A DNA stretch of 64,000 nt from Streptomyces sp. SID13031 (GTDB taxonomy: Bacteria; Actinomycetota; Actinomycetes; Propionibacteriales; Kribbellaceae). A program made the translations under genes and the position numbers. Positions 19,612 to 32,497 of this stretch are shown piece after piece. Where the stretch lies: assembly GCF_010548305.1 (NCBI RefSeq), contig NZ_JAAGLV010000006.1:305341-369340 (forward strand), given 5' to 3'. Below the pieces are notes generated by a model. It was not told the DNA's origin, did no database searches, and saw only the letters and a program-made list of their open reading frames with translations. Each line of letters starts with the position of its first letter. Position 1 is the stretch's first letter.

Positions 19612-20062
19612 ATGTACGACGACGAGGTGCGGGCCGCGGCCATGGCTGCTATCGCCAGCGGTGAGAGCCTCAACTCGATCAGCAAGCGCCAAGGCATCAG
19701 CAGGTCGACCCTGCGCGACTGGCGCGATCGGCCGGAGCCGAAGGTTCGGCTGAGCCGTTGCCCGCTCTGCGCTGACGGGCTGCTTGGTCGCAGCGGAGCC
19801 GGGCATCTGTCTCCGCGGACTGTTCAACTCCGATGGCTGTCGGGGCGCGAACTGGACGACCCGTACCGTCGGCGGCGAGGTCAAGCGGTATGAGTGCCCG
19901 AGGTGCCAGTTCTCCAATGAGTCGGCCGACATCATGGCGTTGTGCCAGTGGGCGCTGGATCTACTGGCCATCCCTTGGCGAATGCCGCGGCGGAACCTGC
20001 TCTCGGTTGCCAGGCGTGGAGGCGTTGCCGCGCTTGATCGGTATGTCGGGCCGAAGTCCTGA
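19612..20062 (+). pseudogene. HTH plus LAGLIDADG-like protein (internally deleted, frameshifted copy)
   Basis: The first part (19612 to about 19786) encodes the HTH (AIASGESLNSISKRQGISRSTLRDW) and CPLC as in the intact paralogue at 18483-19265. The sequence then jumps, in another frame, to the second LAGLIDADG motif (CLRGLFNSDGCRGANW, from about 19800) and the conserved C-terminus (LAIPWRMPRRNLLSVARR, ALDRYVGPKS). About 110 residues carrying the first LAGLIDADG motif are missing and the two halves are out of frame. It begins 83 bp after the tRNA on the same strand and is divergent from the intact copy. Confidence 0.8.
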
Positions 20063-20064
20063 CC

Positions 20065-20104
20065 AAAAAGTTAGAGGCAGCCGGTCAGGTGGCCGGCTGC
20101 CTCT
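20065..20104 (-). terminator. intrinsic terminator of pyk
   Basis: A perfect 12-bp stem (20073-20084 with 20093-20104) is followed, read leftward, by a run of five T (20069-20065). It lies 21 bp beyond the pyk stop and faces the pseudogene end. Confidence 0.85.
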
Positions 20105-20124
20105 AGGTGCTTGGTGTTGCTTGG

Positions 20125-21567
20125 TCAGTCGCGGTACGCCGGGGCTGCGCCGGAGATGGCGTCGCCCATTCGGTGGACTCGGAGGGCGTTGGTGGAGCCG
20201 GGGATGGAGGGTGGGGAGCCGGCGACGATGACTACCAGGTCGCCCTTTTGGAGTTTGCCGAGTTCCAGCAGGCGCTGGTCTACCTGGCGGACCATGTCGT
20301 CGGTGTGCTGGACGGTCGGGACGATGTGGGTCTCGACGCCCCAGACGACGCTCAGCCAGGCGCTCACCGACGGGACCGGCGTGAAGGCCAGTACCGGGAT
20401 CTCGGTGCGGTAGCGGGCCAGCCTCAGGGCCGTGTCGCCGCTCTGGGTGAAGGCGACCAGCATCTTCGCGTTCAGCGCCTCGGCCACGTCGGCCGCCGCC
20501 TTGGCGATCACGCCGCCCTTGGTCTTCGGCTCCCACTCGATCTCGGCGACCCGGCCGAGGCCGTGCTGCTCGGTCGACGCGACGATCCGGGCCATCGTCT
20601 TGACCGTCTCGATCGGGAACCGGCCGACGCTGGTCTCACCGGACAGCATCACCGCGTCGGCGCCGTCGAGCACCGCGTTGGCGACGTCGGAGGCCTCGGC
20701 CCGGGTCGGCCGCGGCGCCGAGATCATCGACTCCAGCATCTGGGTGGCGACGATCACCGGCTTCGCGTTCAGCCGGGCCTGGTCGATGATCAGCTTCTGG
20801 ACCAGCGGGACCTCCTCCAGCGGGAGTTCCACGCCGAGGTCACCGCGGGCGACCATGAAGCCGTCGAAGGCCTCGATGATCTCGTCGAGGTTGGCGACCG
20901 CCTGCGGCTTCTCGATCTTGGCGATCACCGGCACCCGGTGACCTTCCTCTTCCATGATCTTGTGCACGATCTGGATGTCGGCCGCGCGCTGGACGAAGGA
21001 CAGCGCGATCATGTCGGCCGGCAGGTGCAGGGCCCAGCGCAGGTCCTCCACGTCCTTCTCCGACATGGCCGGCACGCTCACCGTGACACCTGGCAGGTTG
21101 ATGCCCTTGTGGTTCGACACCGGTCCGCCCACGGTCACCCGGCAGATCACGTCGGTCTCGGTCACCTCCTCGGCGACCAGAGCGATGCGGCCGTCGTCGA
21201 TGAGTAGCTGATCACCCACGTTGACGTCGCCGGGCAGCCCGTCGTACGTCGTACCGCAGATGGTCACGTCACCGGGGACCTCCCGGGTGGTGATGGTGAA
21301 GCGCTCACCGTAGGTCAAGGTGACCTTGCCTTCGGCGAACTCCGCCAGCCGGATCTTCGGGCCCTGCAGGTCTACGAGGATGCCGACGTTTTTGCCGGTC
21401 TCCTCCGCTGCAGCGCGAATCCGGTGGTAGATGCGCTCGTGCTCGGCATGGGCGCCGTGGCTCAGGTTCAGCCGAGCGACGTCCATACCAGCTTGGACGA
21501 GTTCCAGGATGCGCTCCGGGGCGGCCGTAGCCGGGCCGAGCGTACAAACGATTTTTGCGCGACGCAC
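20125..21567 (-). CDS. pyk: pyruvate kinase
   Basis: A 480-residue enzyme converting phosphoenolpyruvate and ADP to pyruvate and ATP in glycolysis. It starts [14 protein letters not shown] with the substrate segment [11 protein letters not shown]. The active-site region has [14 protein letters not shown] (catalytic Lys and Glu), and [20 protein letters not shown] and [10 protein letters not shown] follow. The B domain and the C-terminal allosteric domain are complete and the length is normal. It is monocistronic: a terminator follows and there is a 74-bp gap to the metallophosphoesterase gene upstream. Confidence 0.97.
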   Translation of the reverse strand: MRRAKIVCTLGPATAAPERILELVQAGMDVARLNLSHGAHAEHERIYHRIRAAAEETGKNVGILVDLQGPKIRLAEFAEGKVTLTYGERFTITTREVPGDVTICGTTYDGLPGDVNVGDQLLIDDGRIALVAEEVTETDVICRVTVGGPVSNHKGINLPGVTVSVPAMSEKDVEDLRWALHLPADMIALSFVQRAADIQIVHKIMEEEGHRVPVIAKIEKPQAVANLDEIIEAFDGFMVARGDLGVELPLEEVPLVQKLIIDQARLNAKPVIVATQMLESMISAPRPTRAEASDVANAVLDGADAVMLSGETSVGRFPIETVKTMARIVASTEQHGLGRVAEIEWEPKTKGGVIAKAAADVAEALNAKMLVAFTQSGDTALRLARYRTEIPVLAFTPVPSVSAWLSVVWGVETHIVPTVQHTDDMVRQVDQRLLELGKLQKGDLVVIVAGSPPSIPGSTNALRVHRMGDAISGAAPAYRD

Positions 21568-21641
21568 GTCACAAAACCCTACTCCTACAAGACCACTGTG
21601 CCGCTGGTCCGCCCCCGTTACTGGTGGGTTAACAACTTGTA

Positions 21642-23219
21642 TCAGGACGCGAGCGGCTTGTACACGCCGACCGTGACCTCGCCCGTCAGCTCCGCCGTGA
21701 CGGTCTGCAGGCCGACCGGCTGACCCTTCACGTAGGTGACCAGAGTGACCTCACCAGGCCGCCTCAGGGTGTATCCGAGGGCGAACGCGTACGCCGCTCC
21801 GCCGGTGGTCCCGTTGGTGAAGGTGGTGACCGCCCTGCCGCCGATGATCTTCGTCTCCGGCCCGACCTGGCGATGCAGGTGACCCGAGAGCAGCAGCGAC
21901 GCGCACCCCCGGTTCGCGGTGTCCTGGAAGGACGCCGGGTCGTGCACGACGAAGGTCGAGATCCGTTTGTCCTCGGGCTGGTCGCAGGCCACGTCGGACA
22001 GCCGCTTGGACTGGTCGGCCGTGGTCTCGTCGCCCTTCTCGTCGGCGCTGCCGAGGCCGGTCCGGGTCGGGTCGCTGTCGCCCAGGAACCGGATCCCCTC
22101 GACCTCGACCGGCTTGCTGTCCAGCACGGTGAACTTGTTCTTGCGCATCGCGTCCTCGATATGGCCGCCGGCGTCGTGGTTGCCCGCGACCGCGACCACC
22201 TTGAGGTCCTTGAAGTGCTCGGCGAGCGAGTTGATGCTGAACACCTCCCACGCCTGCCCCGAGGACGAGTCGTCACCGGCGTCGATCAGGATCTTCGCGC
22301 CGGCCACCTTGCCGACCTCGGCGGCGAACGGGTCCATCCCGATGTTGTCGTGCCGGTCCGACACGAGCAGCGCGATGGTCTCCCCGTCGGCTGCCTGATG
22401 GATCCGGCCGCCGACCCGGCTGACTCGGTCGCGGAGCTGGCCGTAGAAGTCGGTGGACCGCTCGTAGGTCTCGACCGCGGTCCGGATCACGCCGACCCCG
22501 CCGGTGGTGGAGAAGCCTGACGCGACCTCGACGCTCTTCAGCCGATCGTCGAAGGACAGCTCCGGTAGCAGTTTCGACAGCGGCTGCCACTCGGTCGGCG
22601 TCGTCTCGGGCGTGCGCATCCGGGCCGGGCCGAAGATCGACGCGATCGTGATCAGCATCGCCACGAGGACGACGATTGCGCGGTGCTGCACGCGGCGTTC
22701 GGAGTTGTGCAGCGCCGTCCAGAGCTCGCGCCGGCGCCGGGGGCCGACCGTCGCCCAGGCGGTCGCGACGACGACCGCCACGAGTAGGCCGGCGCCCGCG
22801 CCGGCGACCGCGTTGTCGATGGCCATCTCCTGGAGCACCTGGAGGATCCGGGCGATCTCACCGTCGGGCTGGGAGGCGATCAGGGCGTCGCGGTTGAGTA
22901 ACTCGGTGAGGTTGTCGGCGTCTGTTTCCTGGATGTCGATGTTGATGCCGAAATCCGCGGGAAGGTCGGTTTGCAGGCGCAGCCGCGGCAGGACGGCGCC
23001 GAGGTCGAGGGTGACGTGGCCGTCGAAGGTGGGTGAGACGTTCGCGGCGTGCGCGCCGATCGTGACGCGCTCGGAGTCGTTGGTGAAGCCGAGTAGCCCG
23101 ACCGAGACCGAGACCAGCAGCCAGAGCAGAACCAGCCCGGCCCATGGCGCCGCTTTGCGGAACCGGGCCTTGGTCACCAGCCGTCGAAACACAGGCTCCA
23201 ACCTATTGCGCCGGGTCAA
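21642..23219 (-). CDS. membrane-anchored calcineurin-like metallophosphoesterase
   Basis: A 525-residue protein with an N-terminal membrane segment (about 26-44), a 90-residue outer loop, two further hydrophobic segments (near 137-160 and 188-205) and a C-terminal phosphoesterase domain. Metal-binding motifs are visible in order: SDRHDN (DxH), DAGDD (GD), AGNHD (GNHD) and LSGHLHRQ (GHxH). The topology places the catalytic domain outside the cell. The substrate is unknown; phospholipid, cyclic nucleotide or phosphosugar are all possible. It is read leftward toward pyk. Confidence 0.85.
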   Translation of the reverse strand: MTRRNRLEPVFRRLVTKARFRKAAPWAGLVLLWLLVSVSVGLLGFTNDSERVTIGAHAANVSPTFDGHVTLDLGAVLPRLRLQTDLPADFGINIDIQETDADNLTELLNRDALIASQPDGEIARILQVLQEMAIDNAVAGAGAGLLVAVVVATAWATVGPRRRRELWTALHNSERRVQHRAIVVLVAMLITIASIFGPARMRTPETTPTEWQPLSKLLPELSFDDRLKSVEVASGFSTTGGVGVIRTAVETYERSTDFYGQLRDRVSRVGGRIHQAADGETIALLVSDRHDNIGMDPFAAEVGKVAGAKILIDAGDDSSSGQAWEVFSINSLAEHFKDLKVVAVAGNHDAGGHIEDAMRKNKFTVLDSKPVEVEGIRFLGDSDPTRTGLGSADEKGDETTADQSKRLSDVACDQPEDKRISTFVVHDPASFQDTANRGCASLLLSGHLHRQVGPETKIIGGRAVTTFTNGTTGGAAYAFALGYTLRRPGEVTLVTYVKGQPVGLQTVTAELTGEVTVGVYKPLAS

Positions 23220-23645
23220 ACGGGTGCATCTCGGCGCGCGGTTGAGGTTGTACTGCGGGGGCTTGCTGCCGCGATCTGGGTGGTGAGGTGTGGGTTAGCT
23301 TCCAGCCAGCACTTTTCGCCCAGATCCAGGTTGATTGCCTGAGCACAACCAATCCCCCGGGCGAAAAGCACTGCCTGAAAGCAGTTGGTGTTGGCGGTGT
23401 AGGCACGCGCGGGTTCGTCCGTTGAGGCGGCACTACACGCCGCCCACCCCGCCTGCACCGCGCTCGCACTCCACTCCCTAGCAACAGACCCGCTCGCACT
23501 CCACTCGCTAGCAACATCCCCGCTCACCCCCAGCAGTCCGCTCGCCGGCCGGCATCGCGCTCGCCTCGCCAGCGCCGCGTCCAACAGCGATGCAGCCGGC
23601 GAAGCGAAGCGGAGTGGGCGTCGCGAGCCGTGCACGGCATCACTG
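23220..23645. other. repeat-containing intergenic spacer
   Basis: A 426-bp stretch between the metallophosphoesterase start and the gltD stop. ORFs here have no recognisable domains and I do not call a gene. It holds an inverted repeat of 10 bp (CTTTTCGCCC at 23312-23321 with GGGCGAAAAG at 23359-23368), and a 30-bp unit present twice in tandem (23461-23490 and 23491-23516, differing at few positions). The gltD terminator and the metallophosphoesterase promoter should lie here. Confidence 0.5.
23461..23516. repeat. two tandem copies of a 30-bp unit
   Basis: CGCTCGCACTCCACTC followed by CTAGCAACA occurs at 23461 and again at 23491, one substitution apart over 26 bases. It is non-coding and has no obvious symmetry beyond the unit. 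Confidence 0.7.
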
Positions 23646-25111
23646 TTAGACGACGAGGGGCCGTGCCGTGGGGGGAATGGGGGTGGGGAGGGTTGAGGAG
23701 CCGGTTAGGTGGGCGTCTACGCCGGCGGCGCAGGAGCGGCCTTCGGCTATGGCCCAGACGATCAGGGACTGGCCTCGGCCGGCGTCGCCGCAGGCGAAGA
23801 CTCCGGTTACTGAGGTTTGGTAGGTCTTGTCTCGTTTGACGTTGCCGCGCTCGTCCAGCTCTACGCCCAACTGTTCGAGGAAGCCTTCCTTTTCTGGGCC
23901 CAGGAAGCCCATCGCGAGCAGGACCAGCTGCGCGGGGATGGTTCGCTCGCTGCCGGCGACCGGCGTGAAGCGGCCTTCGACGAGCTCGACCTCGACCAGG
24001 TCCAGACCGGAAACCTTGCCGTCGGCATCCGCGACGAAGTTGTTGGTCGAGACCGCGTAGACCCGCTCGCCACCCTCCTCGTGCGCGGAGGCGACCCGGT
24101 AGATCATCGGGTATGTCGGCCACGGCTGTCCGGCCGGCCGCTCCTCGGTGGGGCGCGGCATGATCTCCAGTTGGGTGACGCTGCGAGCGCCCTGGCGATG
24201 CGCAGTACCGAGGCAGTCGGCGCCGGTGTCACCGCCACCGATGATCACGACGTCTTTGCCGGTGGCAACGATCTGGTCCTCGACCGTCTCCCCCAGCGCG
24301 ACCTTGTTCGCCTGCGGCAAGTACTCCATCGCCTGGTGGATGCCGCCGAACTCGCGACCCGGCACCGGCAGATCCCGGGCGGCGGTGGCGCCGGTGGCGA
24401 TCACGACCGCGTCGTACCGCTGCTTGAGCTGGGTCCCGGTGACGTCCGCGCCGACGTTGACGCCGGAGCGGAAGACCGTGCCCTCTTCCTTCATCTGCTG
24501 GATCCGGCGCTCGACCTGGATCTTCTCCATTTTAAATTCCGGGATACCGAACCGCAGCAGCCCGCCCGGCGCCGAGGCGCGTTCGTAGACGGCGACGGTA
24601 TGACCCGCGCGAGTCAACTGCTGCGCGACGGCGAGCCCGGCCGGGCCCGAGCCGACGACCGCGATCGTCTTGCCGGTCAACCACTCCGGCGGCTGGGGCT
24701 GGACGTCGCCCGACTCCCAGGCCTTGTCGATGATCGCGACCTCGACGTTCTTGATCGTGACCGGTTCCTGGTTGATGCCGAGCACGCAGGCCGGCTCACA
24801 CGGCGCCGGGCACAGCCGCCCGGTGAACTCCGGGAAGTTGTTGGTCGCGTGCAGCCGCTCGATCGCGCCGGTCCAGTCGTCGCGCCAGACCAGGTCGTTC
24901 CACTCCGGGATCAGGTTGCCCAGCGGGCAGCCGGAGTGGCAGAACGGGATGCCGCAGTCCATGCAGCGGCCCGCCTGCTTGCTGATGATCGGCAGCAGCG
25001 CCTTGCCGGCCCCACCGGGGTAGACCTCTTTCCAGTCCTGTTTGCGTTCCTCGACCGGGCGACGGTCCGCGACCTCGCGCTGGGTGGTGAGGAATCCCTT
25101 CGGGTCAGCCA

Positions 25112-25112
<1 letters not shown>
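23646..25112 (-). CDS. gltD: glutamate synthase, NADPH small (beta) subunit
   Basis: A 488-residue FAD flavoprotein that passes electrons from NADPH to GltB for the synthesis of two glutamates from glutamine and 2-oxoglutarate. N-terminal iron-sulfur ligands are in CMDCGIPFCHSGCP and CPAPCEPACVLG. FAD binding is at VVGSGPAGLAVAQQL and NADPH binding at VIIGGGDTGADCLG. A C-terminal FAD motif (VFACGDAGRGQSLIVWAI) completes the family pattern. Its ATG shares a base with the gltB stop (TGATG), so translation is coupled to gltB. Confidence 0.97.
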
Positions 25113-29644
<4,532 letters not shown>

Positions 29645-29848
29645 TCAGGGGCTCCCGTCGTCCTACGGTCAACAACTGGCCGCGGGACAACACTGGCCCA
29701 AGCCGGGAGTCCCGAGACTACCTCATGACGCCCGACAGGTGGACAGACATTCCACCGTCCGAGCGCCTTTCACAGTCCACAATCACACCGCGTAAGCAAG
29801 CGCTCACTCCGTTGTCTACCCATGGTGACACCACGGGGTTAAATCTGG

Positions 29849-29959
29849 GTGCTGAACTTCGTTCCGAAAGCCAACTGGCAACCGCTCCCCGCCCACGGCG
29901 ACGCCCATCCACTGAACCTGATCGCTCTGCACCCCGCCATCACCGGAGCCGCCGCATAG
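29849..29959 (+). pseudogene. possible remnant of an APH-fold phosphotransferase gene
   Basis: A 36-codon frame between stops contains PAHGDAHPLNLIALHP. This matches the catalytic loop of aminoglycoside/choline kinase-like phosphotransferases, as in VVHGDAHPVNLLG of the intact gene 200 bp downstream. Nothing else of such a gene is visible on either side, so at most this is a fragment. Chance resemblance cannot be excluded. Confidence 0.25.
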
Positions 29960-29963
29960 CGTC

Positions 29964-30057
29964 CCGACCGACAGGACATAGTCCTCCTACCGCCCCCTCC
30001 CATCACCTCAGCAAGCCTGACCTCCCGACCGATCGCCGACTATGTCCTGTCGGTCGG
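29964..30057. repeat. perfect 20-bp inverted repeat
   Basis: The arms at 29964-29983 and 30038-30057 are exact reverse complements (left arm starts CCGACCGACAGG, right arm ends CCTGTCGGTCGG), separated by 54 bp. The repeat lies between divergent genes, where a terminator is not expected. Confidence 0.9.
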
Positions 30058-30133
30058 CACAGCCCACGCCCCGGGCGCGAGGGACGGTGGGGTCGCTGGG
30101 GAGAGCCTGGGGTCAGGTGGTAGATCTGGTGGG

Positions 30134-31003
30134 ATGCACTGGGAGCCGGAGGACGACTGGGTTGCGCTTACCGCGGGGACCGGGGTGTCCAACGGTGGGG
30201 TGTGGCTGACGCCTGGCGGGTTGGTGGCCAAGCGGTTGTTGCCGGGGGTTGAGCGGCCCGATCACTACGCGTACTGGCGGCGGCCGGCTGAGGTGGCTAG
30301 TAGTGGGCTGGTGGAGGGGACGGCGGGGGTGCGGGCGCCGCGGTGTGTGAAGGTGGACAGCGATCCCGATGGGGTGACGGTGTGGAGTGTGGCGGTTTCG
30401 CCGGTGGCGATCGCGCCTGAGGAGCTGGCGGCGGCGGTCGGGCGGTTTGGGTTGAATTCGATGGTGCCGACCGAGTGGTTCGCGCGGCGGATTCTGCGGG
30501 ATCGGCTGGCCAATGACGAGCAGGGGGACGGCTGGGCGCCGTTGGCCGGGGAGGATCGGTTGCCGGTGGGGCTTCGCCGGGATTGCGAAGCGCTGTGGGC
30601 CAGGCGGTACGAGTTGATGGATGAGCTTGATGCGCTGCCGCAGCAGGTGGTGCATGGGGACGCGCATCCGGTGAATCTGCTCGGGTGTGAGGGTGATGAG
30701 GTGATCGCGGTCGACTGGGAGCAGTTCGGGGTCGGGCCGGTGGGCTTTGACCTCGCCTATCTGGTGGTCTCCACTCCCGCACCGATCGACGTGTTGCTGC
30801 CCGCTTTTCAGGCCGGGAGCCGGTCGGCTTGGCCAGTTGAGGCCGTACGGCGGGGCGCGGTGCTCACGGCTGCGATCACCGTGGTGGCCCGGGCCGCTTG
30901 GTCGCTGAGGCAGGTCGAGCCGGGTGATTACCTGGAGCGGCTGGAGCGGTTGGCTCAGGTGGTCGAGGAGGCTGCTCGCCAGGCTGCGTGGAAGGCCGGG
31001 TAG
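30134..31003 (+). CDS. APH-fold phosphotransferase family protein
   Basis: A 289-residue protein of the aminoglycoside/choline/homoserine kinase-like superfamily. The Brenner motif HGDAHPVNLL supplies the catalytic Asp and metal-binding Asn, and IAVDWEQFG the second metal-binding Asp. The N-terminal lobe (GVSNGGVWLTPGGLVAKRLL) has the phosphate-loop position and a conserved Lys. The substrate is not predictable; an antibiotic-resistance role is not supported by anything specific. The gene is rich in GTG, GGG and CGG codons. Its last 49 bases overlap the end of the converging kinase-like gene. Confidence 0.8.
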   Translation: MHWEPEDDWVALTAGTGVSNGGVWLTPGGLVAKRLLPGVERPDHYAYWRRPAEVASSGLVEGTAGVRAPRCVKVDSDPDGVTVWSVAVSPVAIAPEELAAAVGRFGLNSMVPTEWFARRILRDRLANDEQGDGWAPLAGEDRLPVGLRRDCEALWARRYELMDELDALPQQVVHGDAHPVNLLGCEGDEVIAVDWEQFGVGPVGFDLAYLVVSTPAPIDVLLPAFQAGSRSAWPVEAVRRGAVLTAAITVVARAAWSLRQVEPGDYLERLERLAQVVEEAARQAAWKAG

Positions 31004-31770
31004 CTGGGGAAGCGGGTGGTGACGGCTTCCTGCAGTACGGCGTACAGGGCGTCGGAGCCTTTGAAGGCCGGCCGGTCGAGAGTGCCGTCGGCGAGGAAGA
31101 CCAGGGCGGTGCGCGCCATCACGAAGGCGGTCGTACGGTCGTCGATCGGAGCGCCGAGCGAGAGCTCCTCGGGCGCCATGAACCGGCTCGAGCCGAACAT
31201 CCGGCCCATGTCGTTGCGGTAGGCACCGAGTTGGTAGTCGTCGAGATCCATCGCGGTGAGCTGCCGGGTGCCGAAGTCGTACAGCAGCGAGCCGTCGTAG
31301 AAGTCACCCTCGACCCAGCCCTGCGTGTTGAGCAGATCATGCAGATCAAAGAGCTGGTCGAGGGCTGTGGCGATCTGCTCGACAGACAGCGCTCGAAACC
31401 GCTGGAACGCGCTCGCCGGATCATCTTGCCGCGTGCCGAGGTGCTCCCCATCCCGCCATTCGTAGACGAGCAACGGACCCGCGGGCGACTCGATCAACCC
31501 GTGGTACTCCGGCAACAACGGATGGCTGACCGCCTCGGCCAGCCGGGCCGCGTTGCGCAGGCCAGCCTCGCGCCGCTCGAACTTGGCGAACGGCTCGGGA
31601 TCGGCCGGATCCCCCGCGGTCTTCAGGAAGAACCGCTGCCCGGCCACCTCTACGCCGTACGAGACATTGCCCGAGTCCTGGGTGTTGGCGCCGAAGCGCG
31701 CGAACACCTGACCGAACTGCTGGACAAAGAGATCTGGCCGCTCATCAATCGCCGCAGGAAACACCCACAC
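30955..31770 (-). CDS. protein-kinase-like phosphotransferase
   Basis: A 271-residue kinase-fold protein. It has a glycine-poor N-lobe with FFLKTAG (likely ATP-binding Lys), a catalytic-loop equivalent GWVEGDFYDGSLLYD, a metal-binding AMDLDDY in the DFG position and RFMAPEE resembling the APE motif. The arrangement is closer to eukaryotic-like kinases than to APH enzymes. The HRD catalytic Asp appears as GD, so activity is plausible but unproven. Its GTG start is 4 bases after the VIT gene stop, so it is the last gene of the long leftward cluster. Confidence 0.75.
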   Translation of the reverse strand: MWVFPAAIDERPDLFVQQFGQVFARFGANTQDSGNVSYGVEVAGQRFFLKTAGDPADPEPFAKFERREAGLRNAARLAEAVSHPLLPEYHGLIESPAGPLLVYEWRDGEHLGTRQDDPASAFQRFRALSVEQIATALDQLFDLHDLLNTQGWVEGDFYDGSLLYDFGTRQLTAMDLDDYQLGAYRNDMGRMFGSSRFMAPEELSLGAPIDDRTTAFVMARTALVFLADGTLDRPAFKGSDALYAVLQEAVTTRFPSYPAFHAAWRAASSTT

Positions 31771-31774
31771 GACA

Positions 31775-32497
31775 CTAGCCGATGCCGGGGCCGACCAGGG
31801 TGCCGACGAAGTAGGTGAGGGCTGCTGCGGTGCCGCCGAGGATCAGTTGGCGGAGACCGGAGTACCACCAGGAGCGGCTGGTTACCCGGCTGACTACGGC
31901 GCCGCAGATGAAAAGGGCGGTGAGGGACATGATCAGGGAGGGGAGCACTGAAGAGGCGCCGAGGAGGTACGGCAGGAGTGGAATCAGGGCGCCTACGGCG
32001 AAGCAGACGAAGGACGAACCTGCGGCGACGACTGGTGAGGGTAGGTCGTTGGGGTCGATGCCCAGCTCTTCGCGAACGTGTTCCTCGAGGGCCTGCTCGG
32101 GGTCGGCGTGGAATTGCTGCGCGACCTTGTCGGCCAGCTCTGGGTCTAGACCCTTCTGCTGGTACGTCTCGGAGAGCTCGCGTTCCTCGTCGGTCGGGTG
32201 CCGCTGGATCGCGCGGCGCTCGACCTCGATCTCGGCGCGGGCCAGTTCCCGCTGCGAGGCGACGGAGGTGTACTCCCCCGCCGCCATCGAGAATGCGCCC
32301 GCTGCCAGGCCGGCCAGCCCGGCGAGGACGATGAAGTTCGAGCCGCTGTCCGTGCCGCCGTCCATACCGGCGATCAGGGCGAAGTTGGAGACCAGGCCGT
32401 CCATCGCGCCGAAGACCGCCGGGCGCAGCCAGCCGCCGGTGACATCCCGGTGGGTGTGATCACCGGAATACTCAGCGGAAGTGGACGATTCAGTCAC
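31775..32497 (-). CDS. VIT1/CCC1-family transporter
   Basis: A 240-residue membrane protein. The GTG at 32497 was chosen because it overlaps the lgt stop by 8 bp and gives the family's usual N-terminus (HTHRDVTGGWLRPAVFGAMDG). Hydrophobic segments near the N-terminus (GLVSNFALIAGM) and three at the C-terminus surround a Glu-rich cytoplasmic region (EIEVERRAIQRHPTDEERE) typical of vacuolar iron transporter-like proteins. It probably exports or detoxifies Fe2+ or Mn2+. Confidence 0.88.
   Translation of the reverse strand: MTESSTSAEYSGDHTHRDVTGGWLRPAVFGAMDGLVSNFALIAGMDGGTDSGSNFIVLAGLAGLAAGAFSMAAGEYTSVASQRELARAEIEVERRAIQRHPTDEERELSETYQQKGLDPELADKVAQQFHADPEQALEEHVREELGIDPNDLPSPVVAAGSSFVCFAVGALIPLLPYLLGASSVLPSLIMSLTALFICGAVVSRVTSRSWWYSGLRQLILGGTAAALTYFVGTLVGPGIG

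Larger units (their letters stand above)
29645..30133. other. non-coding divergent spacer with a large inverted repeat
   Basis: A 489-bp stretch between gltB (leftward) and the APH-like gene (rightward). It holds a probable phosphotransferase-gene remnant (29849-29959) and a perfect 20-bp inverted repeat (29964-29983 with 30038-30057). A 132-codon open frame at 29725-30123 has no domain-like pattern and runs through the repeat, so it is not called. Promoters for both genes must be here but none is clearly readable. Confidence 0.5.

Noticed and set aside
18483..19697. 404-codon version of the LAGLIDADG-like gene
   Set aside because: The added N-terminal part runs antisense through the tRNA gene and has no family-like sequence.
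23216..23635. 139-codon open frame next to gltD
   Set aside because: Low-complexity Ala/Arg/Ser content and tandem repeats inside; nothing resembles a protein family.
29725..30123. 132-codon open frame in the gltB upstream spacer
   Set aside because: Pro/Arg/Ser-rich, no domain pattern, and it runs through the perfect inverted repeat.
30134..31003. Aminoglycoside-resistance gene
   Set aside because: Only the general APH-fold motifs are visible; nothing specific to antibiotic phosphotransferases.
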